A DNA stretch of 64,000 nucleotides from JAHJBR01 sp040757035 (GCA_040757035.1 JBFLYM010000001.1:1-64000), one strand, 5' to 3'. Shown: positions 49,884-58,838, counted from the first letter of the stretch. Numbers and translations are program-made. Notes: generated by a model not told the origin, from the letters alone.

Positions 49884-51095
49884 ATGGACAAAAAACTAAA
49901 AGAGCTTGAACTTCAAAGAATAATATCGCTCACGTTTGATGAAAACCCGGAAGTAAGAAAGCAAGCCGCGCTCAAACTCGCTGAAAACAATGAACCTGCG
50001 GCAATATTCGCGCTACTTGAATTATCCTATGATAAAAATGAATCTGTAAAAGATCTTGCAAAGAACATACTCTCCAAAATACAACCAACTAAAAATGATT
50101 CCATTTCATTTGCCGAAATTTTTGGACGTCCTGAAAAAAAGGAAGAACCTATAATTGTATCACCAGAGGATAATTTGAAAAAAAGGAAGCTTCTTACTCC
50201 GATAGAGCAAATATTTGATAAAAAACTTGGTAAAAAATCTCGTTTAGTTAAGGAAAGAATGATGTCTACCATAGAAAAAATTTATCTTAAAGCCGTAGAT
50301 ACAAAATCTGAAGATGTGCAAAAACGCGAGAAAAGCATGCAAAGAATGCTTACCTCGTATGCAGATGTACTTTCAGGACTTGATAAACTTATGTTTGATG
50401 AGCAAAAAGAAAGTGAGGCTGAAAAGAAGGTCGCAGAAGTACGAACTATGGATATTCAAAAAAGCCAAAAAGAAATTCAAACATCAAAAAAAACAATGTT
50501 AGAAGAGATAGGAAGCGATATGGATAGCTCAAAAATAAAAACGGATTTGGCAGTATTGGAAATGTATGAAGATGAAACAATAGAAGAAGATAAGAAGAAA
50601 AACAAAGAAGATAAAGAAGAATATGAAATCACAGAAGAGAAAAGTATATTCCGCAAAGCTTATGATATAATGATGGCTTGTGATGGAGATGATGAGGTAA
50701 TGCTCCAACAAGCTCAGAAATTTATAAAGCAACTTGAAGATGAAGTAAAGCTTGCATTTAAAATGGCAAAGCAAAGATTTAAAGCTGAAAATATTACTCA
50801 TCTTACAGAAATTAGGAATGGAATGAGAAATATAAATACAGACATACTTATTGTCAAGGCAATTGATAGAGGCGAATATTCAAAAACAAAAACAAAAAAG
50901 GATATTTATACTAGAATAATTGCGAATGATGCTGAAGGAAGCGAAGGAGTAATTTATCTTTTTGAAGGTAGAGGAAGCGAAGTTAGATCTGGAATGAAAA
51001 TCAAAATTGCAAAAGGACAGGTAAAGACATTCTCATTTTCAGGAGAAACCGCAATAACGATTGGTAAAAAAGGAAATGTGTATATCGTATTGTGA
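49884..51095 (+). CDS. HEAT-like/coiled-coil protein of unknown function
   Basis: Residues about 15-65 resemble one or two HEAT repeats (DENPEVRKQAALKLAENNEPAAIFALLELSYDKNESVKDLAKNIL). The middle is charged and coiled. From about residue 250 (IFRKAYDIMMACDGDDEVMLQQAQKFIKQLEDEVKLAFKMAKQRFKA) a helical hairpin leads to a small beta domain (EGVIYLFEGRGSEVRSGMKIKIAKGQVKTFSFSGETAITIGKKGNVYI) like an OB fold. No family recognised. Translation runs almost into the DGGGP synthase gene. Confidence 0.6.
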   Translation: MDKKLKELELQRIISLTFDENPEVRKQAALKLAENNEPAAIFALLELSYDKNESVKDLAKNILSKIQPTKNDSISFAEIFGRPEKKEEPIIVSPEDNLKKRKLLTPIEQIFDKKLGKKSRLVKERMMSTIEKIYLKAVDTKSEDVQKREKSMQRMLTSYADVLSGLDKLMFDEQKESEAEKKVAEVRTMDIQKSQKEIQTSKKTMLEEIGSDMDSSKIKTDLAVLEMYEDETIEEDKKKNKEDKEEYEITEEKSIFRKAYDIMMACDGDDEVMLQQAQKFIKQLEDEVKLAFKMAKQRFKAENITHLTEIRNGMRNINTDILIVKAIDRGEYSKTKTKKDIYTRIIANDAEGSEGVIYLFEGRGSEVRSGMKIKIAKGQVKTFSFSGETAITIGKKGNVYIVL

Positions 51096-51113
51096 AAATA
51101 AAATTGTGAAAGC

Positions 51114-51986
51114 ATGCTAACAAAAAAGTTTTTTGCTTTCCTTAAATTAGTGCGTTTTGAACACGCAATTATGTTCGCACTTGCTGTGTTCATTGCTGAG
51201 ATAATAACTGCGCGTGAAGTTTTATTTACACAAAAAATAATATTTTCGCTTTTAGTTCCTATTTTCAGCGAAATTGGCGCATTTGCAATGAACGATTTGC
51301 TGGATATAGAAACAGACAGAATCAATAGAAAAATCAATCGTCCACTGGTTAGCGGACTTCTTTCTCCACAATTTGCTTTGACAGTGATTATTATTTCGTT
51401 TGCGCTTGCGCTTTTTTTTGCTTATCTCGTGAGTCCAAACATTTTCCTTTTTGCTCTGATGATTAATCTACTCGCGGTGTGCTATAATTTTTGGTTTAAA
51501 CTTCTTCCGCTCGTAGGTAATATATACATCGCATTTACAATGGCGATACCGTTTATTTTTGGAAATTACGTAATAAGCGAAACTCTTGATCCATTAAATA
51601 TTCTCATTGCGCTTATGGGTTTTTGCGTGGGATTAGGTAGAGAAATAGTAAAAACTACTGAGGATATTAGAGGTGATATGTTGGCGAGAAGATCTAAAGC
51701 GCTTCCTGCATTGATCGGATCGGAAAAATCATTAATTATCTCGGGAATTTTATACTTAATTTTTGTAGCTATTTCGGTTGTACTATATCTTCTTTATCTA
51801 AAAGTTGGGATAGGATTTGCATTGGTGCTTATAGCGGATGTAATCTTTCTTTACTCTTCCCTTAACTTGGTATTTTTGAAAAACAAAGAATTTTTAAGAG
51901 TATCTGGTAAGAGTAGTTTGATTGCGTTGTTTATTGGATTAGTAGGGATATTGTTTTCTGTTCTTGAATGCACTTTTTTTCTGTGA
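51114..51986 (+). CDS. UbiA prenyltransferase, probable DGGGP synthase
   Basis: Integral membrane prenyltransferase with about nine helices. NDLLDIETDRINRKINRPLVSG is the first Asp-rich motif, and GREIVKTTEDIRGDMLARRSKALPALIG the second. In archaea the UbiA member of this length makes the second ether bond of membrane lipids (digeranylgeranylglyceryl phosphate synthase). The IPP isomerase at 2.2 kb provides precursors. Alternative substrates such as menaquinone precursors cannot be ruled out. Confidence 0.85.
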   Translation: MLTKKFFAFLKLVRFEHAIMFALAVFIAEIITAREVLFTQKIIFSLLVPIFSEIGAFAMNDLLDIETDRINRKINRPLVSGLLSPQFALTVIIISFALALFFAYLVSPNIFLFALMINLLAVCYNFWFKLLPLVGNIYIAFTMAIPFIFGNYVISETLDPLNILIALMGFCVGLGREIVKTTEDIRGDMLARRSKALPALIGSEKSLIISGILYLIFVAISVVLYLLYLKVGIGFALVLIADVIFLYSSLNLVFLKNKEFLRVSGKSSLIALFIGLVGILFSVLECTFFL

Positions 51987-52004
51987 CCCCAAACAATTCT
52001 TTTA

Positions 52005-52661
52005 CTATTTCAATTTGTTTTTAGGAATAACGATGCTATTTGTCTTAGTCAATTGTGCGCAAATTAATGCAATTGCAAAAATTATGAGCATTGCAATTGT
52101 AGTATAAAAATAAATGTTTTGTTGCGAAGAAGTGCTTTTTGTTACCATATCCCGATCCAATTGAATATCGCAAGAAACAATACGTTGAGATGTATTTGAA
52201 ATTGCATTTTCCGAAATATTTGAATTGTTTTGTCCTGAAATTATTGCAGCACTAAGTGGTACACCGGTTTTCTCTAGTCCATCCACCGGTATTGAACTTT
52301 TTTCAAGTGAAGCTGCCATATAGTTATCCTCAAATTTAGATGTTTGTATTGTCATAAAAAGCGAAATTATTATTCCTATAAACGAAATCAGCGAAATTGC
52401 GAAAAAAAGCGTGCGTTTTGCTGCATTTGAGAAATATGCTTGTCCGTTTTTGCTAAGTTTATAAAAAACCCATTTATATCCTTCCCGCTCAAGTCTTTCT
52501 ACTAATCCAGCAGTATTAAGTTTTTCAAGGTGTTCCACTATTGTAGACGTGTTTTTGCCAAGTTCTCTGCTCAAATCTGAAGGTCTATAATTCCTCTTAG
52601 AAAGGCGTTCTAAAATTTCCTTACGCGTTTTCGAACTTAATACGTCTTGTATGGAATCCAT
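52005..52661 (-). CDS. Membrane-anchored winged-helix transcription regulator
   Basis: N-terminal ArsR-like winged helix (SKTRKEILERLSKRNYRPSDLSRELGKNTSTIVEHLEKLNTAGLVERLEREGYKWVFYKLSKNG), then a membrane helix (FFAISLISFIGIIISLFM), about 75 extracytoplasmic-type residues rich in Ser/Asn, and a second helix (IYFYTTIAMLIIFAIALICA). It follows the secreted Lon-like protease gene after 10 bases on the same strand, which suggests the two form a transmembrane sensing unit. The binding site and signal are unknown. Confidence 0.8.
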   Translation of the reverse strand: MDSIQDVLSSKTRKEILERLSKRNYRPSDLSRELGKNTSTIVEHLEKLNTAGLVERLEREGYKWVFYKLSKNGQAYFSNAAKRTLFFAISLISFIGIIISLFMTIQTSKFEDNYMAASLEKSSIPVDGLEKTGVPLSAAIISGQNNSNISENAISNTSQRIVSCDIQLDRDMVTKSTSSQQNIYFYTTIAMLIIFAIALICAQLTKTNSIVIPKNKLK

Positions 52662-52670
52662 GTATTATTG

Positions 52671-54350
52671 CTATTTCTCTTTTTTAAAAACATTTGGTTT
52701 TTGTTTGGTAATAAGATAGACAATTATTCCAATACAAATAACAGTTATAATTACTATGGATGCAGCATAAAAATATTCCGAATAATTTTCGTTTTCATGA
52801 GATTTGCGTATTTCTAAAAGCATTTTTTCATTTGCTTTATCCAATCCTTCTGCGAACTTAAAAAGATTGTATGCAGTTGCATTTTGTTTGTTCCATAATA
52901 AAAATGTGCCATGACTTGCATAAACATTCGCCCAAAGTGATTTTCTCTCTTTAGAACTCAATCGTATAAGTTCCTCAACTGCAGTTTTTTTATTTTTATT
53001 ATACATTATTGTGGCGTTTTCTGTTTCTATCACAAAAATAGAATCTATTATTGCACCGGCATATTTTCCTTGGTCATGTAATTTTTTTGCATTTTTTAAA
53101 TGCCAGTTCACATCATCAGATTCAGAATTCATATCCTTAGCCGTTTCCAGATATTCCCAACTTAGATTTGCGAGTATTTTTTCATCAAATGGCTTTCCAT
53201 TCTGCGGAGCATTGTTTTTTAATAATCCTGCGATTTTGCACCATGCATCAGCATATATAGCATTGTGGTATTCAGCATATTTTTCTTCTTTCATTGCAGT
53301 AGCTTCTTTCTTAATTTCAGATAGTTTTATTTCAGCCCATCCTTTTCTTAATTCTTGTCCAGCAACCCATTCCAAATTTGTATCGGTTATTTGCGGGCTT
53401 TTTGTTTGCAAAAGACATTGTTTTATCTGTTTAGTTCGTTCGTTTATATCCAAATTCTCTAGATTTGCTATTGTTTCGGTATCAAGATAGTTTATAAATG
53501 CGTCGTTTGCTGCAGAGAAGTAATAGCCCTTCCTAAAAAGAGCATCTTCATTATCTTTTATTTTCGCAAAATATTCCCCAAGTTTCTCCTCTTCTATAAG
53601 TGATTGATCTATATTGGCAATACTCTTATCTAGCAGTAGCATCATTTCTCGTGCAAGTTTTTTGAATTCGTCCAAACCATAATAAAATGGGATATTCTTG
53701 TCCAATTCTTCAACATATGGAGGTTCTTTTTTTACTGTAATATCCGTAAAATTTAGCATGAATTTTTCGGCATCACTCATATTTCTAATTTCAAGAATTT
53801 CTAATGTGCTATCCTGCTGAATCATTCTTAATGTAATTCTTTCATATAGATTTTGAGGTGGAGTAAGAAAATATTTCAAGCCATTTTCCTTTGCAATATT
53901 CGCTTTTTCATAAAGTCCGCCTACTTGTCCGATTTCACCTGACGATGAGATGGCTCCTGTGATCATCGCATCACTGCGCATGTTTTGCTTTTCTATTGCA
54001 GCAATACCCATGAGCGCAAGCGCCGCTCCTCCACTCGGCCCATCCAAATACCCATTAATGGTATTTGGGAGATGTGCCCTGATTTTTACATTGCATAAAT
54101 TTTTATTCATTTTAGTTCTTTCAAATGCATATTCTATTGCGTTTTTTGCCGAATCCTGCGTAGAAATACCGACATTGGGATAAACGCTGAAATATATATT
54201 CCCATCTCCGTTTTCTAATTCCATAGTTACGTTTACGATTACGCCATTATTGCTCGCGACTGCTGGAAGATAATGCGATGCGCTTCCTTCACACTGCGAA
54301 AAACAACATGCGAAAAACAAAATTATATATGCAAAAATGATTTTATTCAT
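52671..54350 (-). CDS. Extracytoplasmic S16 (Lon-like) protease
   Basis: Signal peptide IIFAYIILFFACCFSQCEG, then a Lon protease domain: DGPSGGAALALMGIAAI with catalytic Ser106 and GQVGGLYEKANIAKENG with Lys149, the 43-residue spacing seen in Lon. MITGAISSSGEIG lies between. Residues about 200-500 are helical, and a C-terminal helix (AASIVIITVICIGIIVYLI) anchors the protein. There is no AAA domain, so it is not ordinary LonB. Same-strand neighbour of the membrane winged-helix gene. 559 aa. Confidence 0.85.
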   Translation of the reverse strand: MNKIIFAYIILFFACCFSQCEGSASHYLPAVASNNGVIVNVTMELENGDGNIYFSVYPNVGISTQDSAKNAIEYAFERTKMNKNLCNVKIRAHLPNTINGYLDGPSGGAALALMGIAAIEKQNMRSDAMITGAISSSGEIGQVGGLYEKANIAKENGLKYFLTPPQNLYERITLRMIQQDSTLEILEIRNMSDAEKFMLNFTDITVKKEPPYVEELDKNIPFYYGLDEFKKLAREMMLLLDKSIANIDQSLIEEEKLGEYFAKIKDNEDALFRKGYYFSAANDAFINYLDTETIANLENLDINERTKQIKQCLLQTKSPQITDTNLEWVAGQELRKGWAEIKLSEIKKEATAMKEEKYAEYHNAIYADAWCKIAGLLKNNAPQNGKPFDEKILANLSWEYLETAKDMNSESDDVNWHLKNAKKLHDQGKYAGAIIDSIFVIETENATIMYNKNKKTAVEELIRLSSKERKSLWANVYASHGTFLLWNKQNATAYNLFKFAEGLDKANEKMLLEIRKSHENENYSEYFYAASIVIITVICIGIIVYLITKQKPNVFKKEK

Positions 54351-54414
54351 GAGATTACCAAAGAAGACCGCTGATTTTGGTTGAGTTTATTATCAAATGT
54401 TGGTTTGCTATACA

Positions 54415-54523
54415 GATCCACTAAAAAAACGTGGATCGCATATACGCATAAACCTTCACGGTCTAAAGGCCGTAGCTTCCTTAAAATGATAATCGGAAAA
54501 ACTTAGTTGGTTACGTATATAAC
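54415..54523 (+). repeat. Modular palindromic repeat, intermediate copy
   Basis: GATCCAC hairpin (54415-54437), GCATATACGCATAAACCTTCACGG..., the block ending TTCCTTAAAATGATAA, then the conserved TCGGAAAAACTTAGTTGG and ACGTATATAA. Compared with the 30 kb copy it lacks the distal half; compared with the 37.9 kb copy it keeps the proximal block. A further TATA-like CTTTATAATA (54532-54541) lies between it and the EndoQ start. Confidence 0.8.
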
Positions 54524-54560
54524 GCGTAAATCTTTATAATATCTATCTATAGAATCAATT

Positions 54561-55856
54561 ATGCAGATTATTGCTGATTTACATCTACATTCGAAATACG
54601 CGCGCGCCACAAGTATAAATTCTGATTTAAGTGGTTTAAGCCATGGCGCCAAAATAAAGGGAGTGCAAGTTCTCGCAACCGGAGATTTTACCCATCCATC
54701 ATGGTTTGAAGAATTGAAACTCGCGTTCGCCAATAGCGGAAATAATAAAGAGAATAAGGATAACAAAGATAATGAAGGCGGACTTTACGAATTTAATGGA
54801 ATTAAATTTATTCTTTCGGTTGAAGTTAGCAACATTTTTGAACTAAATAAAAAAATAAAAAAAATGCATCATATTCTACTCGCGCCAAATTTTGATATCG
54901 CAGCGCAGATAAACGATGAGCTTGCAAAATATGGAAATTTAAAGGAAGATGGAAGGCCAACGCTTAAGCTTTCTCCGGCCGAATTTTTAGAGATAATGGA
55001 TAAGATTTCAAGAGATATATTTATAATTCCAGCGCATATTTGGACTCCTTGGTTTTCAATCTTTGGTTCAAAAAGCGGAGTGGATAATTTAGAAGAAGCG
55101 TATGGGGAAATGAAAAAAAATATTTTTGCGTTAGAAACCGGATTAAGCAGCGATCCTAAAATGAATTGGATGCTTAGTGCGCTAGATAAGTATACGTTGG
55201 TTTCAAATAGCGATTCGCATAGTCCTGAAAAAATAGGGCGAGAAGCGAATGTATTTGAGCTTGAAGAAATCAGTTATAATTCCATTTTGAACGCAATCAA
55301 AACAAAAAAAGGGTTTGTAAAGACTTACGAATTTTTTCCTGAGGAAGGAAAATATCACTATGATGGGCATAGAAATTGCAATGTCCTTCTAGATCCATGG
55401 AAAGCGAAAAAAATAAAGAACATATGCCCAATTTGCAGAAAAGGCCTTACTATAGGCGTGATGCATAGAATCGCAGATCTTGCAGATAGAGAACTTGGGT
55501 TTAAGCCTGAAAATGCGATTCCCTTCAAACACATTGTTCCGCTTCAAACTGTTATTGCGAAAGCGCTTGGAAAAAGTGAGATCGCAATTCAGGTAAAAGA
55601 AGAATATGATAAACTTATAACATACTTTGGGAATGAATTTGCAGTATATGAAACAAATGAAGAGCAATTGCGATTTACAACTAACATGACAATAGCCAAT
55701 GCAATTATAAACGTTAATAACGAAAGAGTGCGTTGGATTCCTGGTTATGACGGAGTTTTCGGTGAGCTTATTTTAGATAGCAGAGGAACAAACAAAAAAA
55801 CAAACAAAGAAATAGAATTTGAAAACAAACAAAAAAATTTAAATGAGTTTTTTTGA
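54561..55856 (+). CDS. endoQ: Endonuclease Q (PHP-family DNA repair enzyme)
   Basis: Cuts 5' to deaminated and abasic bases. PHP motifs DLHLHSKYARAT, LATGDFTHPSW, SVEVSN, HHILLAPNF, PAHIWTPWFSIFGSKSGV and NSDSHSPEKIGRE are in order; a zinc-binding segment CNVLLDPW ... CPICRKGLTIGVMHR follows. The end QKNLNEFF is a canonical PIP box for PCNA. A lysine/asparagine-rich insert (NNKENKDNKDNEG) lies near residue 72. TATA-like CTTTATAATA lies about 25 nt before the ATG. EndoQ is restricted mainly to Thermococcales, some methanogens and scattered others. Confidence 0.92.
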   Translation: MQIIADLHLHSKYARATSINSDLSGLSHGAKIKGVQVLATGDFTHPSWFEELKLAFANSGNNKENKDNKDNEGGLYEFNGIKFILSVEVSNIFELNKKIKKMHHILLAPNFDIAAQINDELAKYGNLKEDGRPTLKLSPAEFLEIMDKISRDIFIIPAHIWTPWFSIFGSKSGVDNLEEAYGEMKKNIFALETGLSSDPKMNWMLSALDKYTLVSNSDSHSPEKIGREANVFELEEISYNSILNAIKTKKGFVKTYEFFPEEGKYHYDGHRNCNVLLDPWKAKKIKNICPICRKGLTIGVMHRIADLADRELGFKPENAIPFKHIVPLQTVIAKALGKSEIAIQVKEEYDKLITYFGNEFAVYETNEEQLRFTTNMTIANAIINVNNERVRWIPGYDGVFGELILDSRGTNKKTNKEIEFENKQKNLNEFF

Positions 55857-56430
55857 AAGGAGTTTGTATATATGTAATATGCTTAATTAATTTTAGAAAT
55901 TCTATATAATTCTTAGAAAAAGATATGTTTCCTAATGATTTCCTATATTTAGTACATAAAGGTATGCCTTTGTTCCTAGGAATTATGTGGGAATTTTTAT
56001 ACTAATCCTAAATTAAAAATCGTAAAAAATAGGACAATTACTGTTACAATAAACAACTTCGTTATATAATTACTGTTTCAGTAAACTACTTACTAAACGA
56101 TAAACAAAGATTAATAGATATGGTTTACTAAAAAGATGTTGTACAGCAAATCTGGAAACAAGAAGCAAGCTTATAGGCACTAAACTGTATAAAAGAGTGG
56201 TTTTGGCTATGTTTTGATAGTTTTGGGGTATTGTAGTGATGTTGGGCAAAGGAGAGTTTACTTATACAATATTTTTTCATCGGTTTTTGATTGAGTTTAT
56301 AATAATACGAATAATTTTCTGAATTTTGAGAATAACCTATACTATATTGAAATTGCCTGATAATCATTATAAACAACTCAACTCTAGTTTCTAAAACTTT
56401 TTCATCTTTTCTAAAACTATTTTTCCAAAC
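55857..56430. other. AT-rich intergenic region
   Basis: Between EndoQ and the repeat near 56.4 kb I see no convincing gene. Short imperfect duplications of ATTACTGTT with CAGTAAAC or CAATAAAC occur near 56037-56093. Small open frames here have no typical codon use or start signals. Confidence 0.4.
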
Positions 56431-56433
56431 TTT

Positions 56434-56580
56434 CTTTTTAAAAAAAAGAAAAAACTAATAAAGAAAAGTGGGGGAGGGTCAGGATGATATGACAAACCAA
56501 CAAAGTAATATCAGAAAGTATCGAAGAATTACCGTGTTTGGTTTGTTATATGTTCATGAACGAATCGTCGTTCATGACAC
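56434..56580. repeat. Flank of GC-rich repeat with inserted hairpin DNA
   Basis: 56434-56484 contains CTTTCTTTTTAAAAAAAAGAAAA and GGGGGAGGGTCAGGA, which match, inverted, the segment between the two 13 kb repeat copies. About 95 bp that the 13 kb locus lacks then follow, including hairpin TCATGAACGA-ATCG-TCGTTCATGA (56554-56577), before copy 3 begins. This looks like an insertion within the repeat unit. Confidence 0.45.
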
Positions 56581-56661
56581 CTCAAACTGTTCAAAACTGT
56601 TTGAGCACGTGCCTAAAAACCCTCAACCAGTTTTGGAGGTGGTTTCCCCTCCGCGGTTCGG
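56581..56661 (-). repeat. GC-rich repeat, copy 3 (inverted)
   Basis: On the minus strand it reads CCGAACCGCGGAGGGG, AAACC, ACCTCCAAAACTGG and onward to CAGTTTGAG, matching 13266-13360 and 13429-13523 with a few differences. It begins immediately after the stop codon of the gene 56662-57441, just as copy 1 begins at the end of rnhA. Confidence 0.8.
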
Positions 56662-57441
56662 TTAAAATGTTTCATCCAACAATTCTTCTCTATCTCCAGG
56701 AATAAAATAATCCCACTCAAAGCATTTTATCATATCCAGATCTGAAAGTTCGCGTATTTCTGATGATAGCGTACTTGAAAGAATAGTTTTGATTTCCTGC
56801 GCTTGCCGCTTTACGCGCGAAATTGCTTCGTCTTTTGTTGCGCCTAGAGCGGTTGTACTTGCATATGCTATAATTTCCATGGGGCGCTCTCCAAAAGTAA
56901 GGCGTTCAAGCAATCTATTCAACATCGCAATTTCTCTATCTAATCTGATTACATCAGGACCATGTTGTGAAAGATGAGATCTTTTTGCCTCCGCTTCGCT
57001 TCTTTTTGTTTTAATTTCGTCTATATATTTGGAAACGTCTACAGAAGAAAAAAGGAAAGTTATCTTTACAACATGTTTTAGAGAACAAAGCGCTTTTTCA
57101 AACAACGCGAAAAGCGAGTGTTTCTCGCCATCATCTTTATCCACTGTACTCTCATAGAGCATTATTTCCAAAAATTTTGTAGCATAATATCCATTTTGAG
57201 ATTTTTTAAGCACATAATCGCGCGTTGGCGGAATAGTGTACTCGCCTCTGACTTCAACTATGTTCGCTGCGCTTGTGATGTGAGGCATAAGAAGGTAACC
57301 ATATTTCCATATAAAAAGTGAAAACGCGAAAAGCGCTGCCGCAATAATTATAGGAATATGCGCTCCAAGAATTATTGAAAGAATGAGTGCGAGTGTTCCA
57401 CCAACGAGCGCAATTAGAGTTATTGCCCGATTTAATATCAT
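56662..57441 (-). CDS. VirB3-like anchor plus VirB4 N-terminal-like domain
   Basis: Two membrane helices in the first 45 residues (ITLIALVGGTLALILSIILGA, PIIIAAALFAFSLFIWKYGYLL) are arranged like VirB3/PrgI. The cytoplasmic part has VVKITFLFSSVDVSKYIDEIKTKRSEAEAKRSHLS, LDREIAMLNRLLERLTFGERPMEIIAYAST and EAISRVKRQAQEIKTILSS, the layout of the VirB4/TraC N-terminal domain, which precedes the ATPase in conventional VirB4. No P-loop is present, so the ATPase must be separate (candidate at 43549-45243). Its ATG overlaps the VirB6-like stop. Assignment by pattern only. Confidence 0.6.
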   Translation of the reverse strand: MILNRAITLIALVGGTLALILSIILGAHIPIIIAAALFAFSLFIWKYGYLLMPHITSAANIVEVRGEYTIPPTRDYVLKKSQNGYYATKFLEIMLYESTVDKDDGEKHSLFALFEKALCSLKHVVKITFLFSSVDVSKYIDEIKTKRSEAEAKRSHLSQHGPDVIRLDREIAMLNRLLERLTFGERPMEIIAYASTTALGATKDEAISRVKRQAQEIKTILSSTLSSEIRELSDLDMIKCFEWDYFIPGDREELLDETF

Positions 57442-58454
57442 ATTTTTGACACCTCTATTGCTATTTCTCCTGCAAATGAATTGGAAAATTCTTTTATTAA
57501 CACGCCAACTACAATAAGAGCAAAAAAAGGTATGATTACAGAATAAAAAAATAAATTTGCCGCCGTATCGGTAGTTCGCTGTGTTATCACAATAAGATCG
57601 CCAGTAAAATCATTATTATCACTGAAACCTAAATCATAAAGTTTGTTCGCTATCTCGTTGTTGTTATTCAAATCAACAATCGGTACTGTTTGATAAACGC
57701 TATTATTAAGGAAAGTACTGGTAAGATTTTGGTTTGTATTTAATTGCTCTATCGGAAGTTGAAACATCATCAACATCAGTGGATAAAATATGATAAAAGC
57801 TATTGAGACTCCTATAAGAAACGCCCCAAACTTGCGCGAGATGAAAAAACTTCTTAATACTAATCCGGTTGCAAATATGGTAGCAAACCAATTGGATGAA
57901 ATAAATGTAAGAAATTGCGCATTTAGCGTAGATGCGAACATTGATAATTGGATTACATACATAGAATTGGCAAGTTGTTTTGAGATATTATCCAAATTTA
58001 CCAATGGCTGGATAGAAAAATTACCAAAATGAAGAACAAGAGTTTGATAATATCCAAGCGTGTTTTCTATTTGGATGAGATTTTGAGCAAGCGCATGCGA
58101 TGAATTAATTGTTGCGTTTATACCGCATAAAATGTAGTCAGGAGGTGTAAATTCGCTTGTGTTTAACACGACCGTTATATTGGTGTCATTATCGGCTATT
58201 GCTAAGCAGGTAATATTTTTCATTTGCGATGTGGTAAATTCGGCACCAATTTGAATTACCAATGCGCATAATCCAATAGCAAAGCCTAGTATTGCGGCAT
58301 TAATTATTGATTGAATTATTTCCTCTATTCCAAATCGCTCTAGCCTTTTTATAGAAAATGCCTTTCCAAGACCCAACGCAATACTTGAAATAATTATAGA
58401 AATAACTATTGCTGTGCCAGCTATACCTTGCCAGCCAGAAATAAGCTCAGCCAT
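57438..58454 (-). CDS. VirB6/CedA-like multispanning membrane protein
   Basis: About seven membrane segments: GTAIVISIIISSIALGLGKAF, INAAILGFAIGLCALVIQIG, several central ones, GAFLIGVSIAFIIFYPLMLMMF and a final AANLFFYSVIIPFFALIVVGVLI. The loop after the first helix reads RLERFGIEEIIQSIINAA. Large Asn/Thr-rich loops face outside. Size and layout fit VirB6/TrbL and archaeal CedA, the channel component of the crenarchaeal DNA import system. It starts 5 bases after the pilin-like gene and overlaps the following gene by 4 bases. Confidence 0.6.
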   Translation of the reverse strand: MAELISGWQGIAGTAIVISIIISSIALGLGKAFSIKRLERFGIEEIIQSIINAAILGFAIGLCALVIQIGAEFTTSQMKNITCLAIADNDTNITVVLNTSEFTPPDYILCGINATINSSHALAQNLIQIENTLGYYQTLVLHFGNFSIQPLVNLDNISKQLANSMYVIQLSMFASTLNAQFLTFISSNWFATIFATGLVLRSFFISRKFGAFLIGVSIAFIIFYPLMLMMFQLPIEQLNTNQNLTSTFLNNSVYQTVPIVDLNNNNEIANKLYDLGFSDNNDFTGDLIVITQRTTDTAANLFFYSVIIPFFALIVVGVLIKEFSNSFAGEIAIEVSKI

Positions 58455-58459
58455 TTAAT

Positions 58460-58702
58460 TCACTGAAGAATACCTTGAGACGCAGTTGAAATATTTTGCG
58501 CAGAATACGAAATTGCCGCTATTATTACCCCGCCTATAAACATGCTAATTGCAACAGTAATATATTTACCGCGCGCATCTGCAGGTTGCATTTGAGCAAA
58601 CGCATACACTATTCCACTTAAAATTATTAAAATCACAGAGAGAGTAGGCGCTATTGTACTTAAGCTACCCCGTATTCCTTCAAGAATAAGTTGGAGCGAC
58701 AT
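58460..58702 (-). CDS. VirB2/CedA1-like small membrane protein
   Basis: 80 aa with two membrane helices separated by a short charged loop: TIAPTLSVILIILSGIVYAFA, QMQPADARGKY, then ITVAISMFIGGVIIAAISY. The A-D-A-R-G-K loop before the second helix matches VirB2/TrbC pilins of Gram-positive and archaeal type IV systems. The ATG at 58702 is preferred: TTTATAAATT at about 58724-58733 is a TATA box 25 nt upstream, so longer frames cannot be transcribed. First gene of the three-gene operon. Confidence 0.65.
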   Translation of the reverse strand: MSLQLILEGIRGSLSTIAPTLSVILIILSGIVYAFAQMQPADARGKYITVAISMFIGGVIIAAISYSAQNISTASQGILQ

Positions 58703-58838
58703 AATTGAATTTCGTAGGTAAGAATTTATAAATTGCACGGTTTATCTGGCTTTTGCGTCATTATTGTTGACATCATATGATTAATAAATCCGCAGTAAAT
58801 AAAAAGCTATTTAAAAATCTGCAGATAAAATCATAGCT

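Noticed and set aside
56128..56376. 82-codon minus-strand frame in the long intergenic region
   Set aside because: Composition (Tyr, Ser, Asn, Gln) looks like chance translation of AT-rich DNA; no ribosome site or homology seen.
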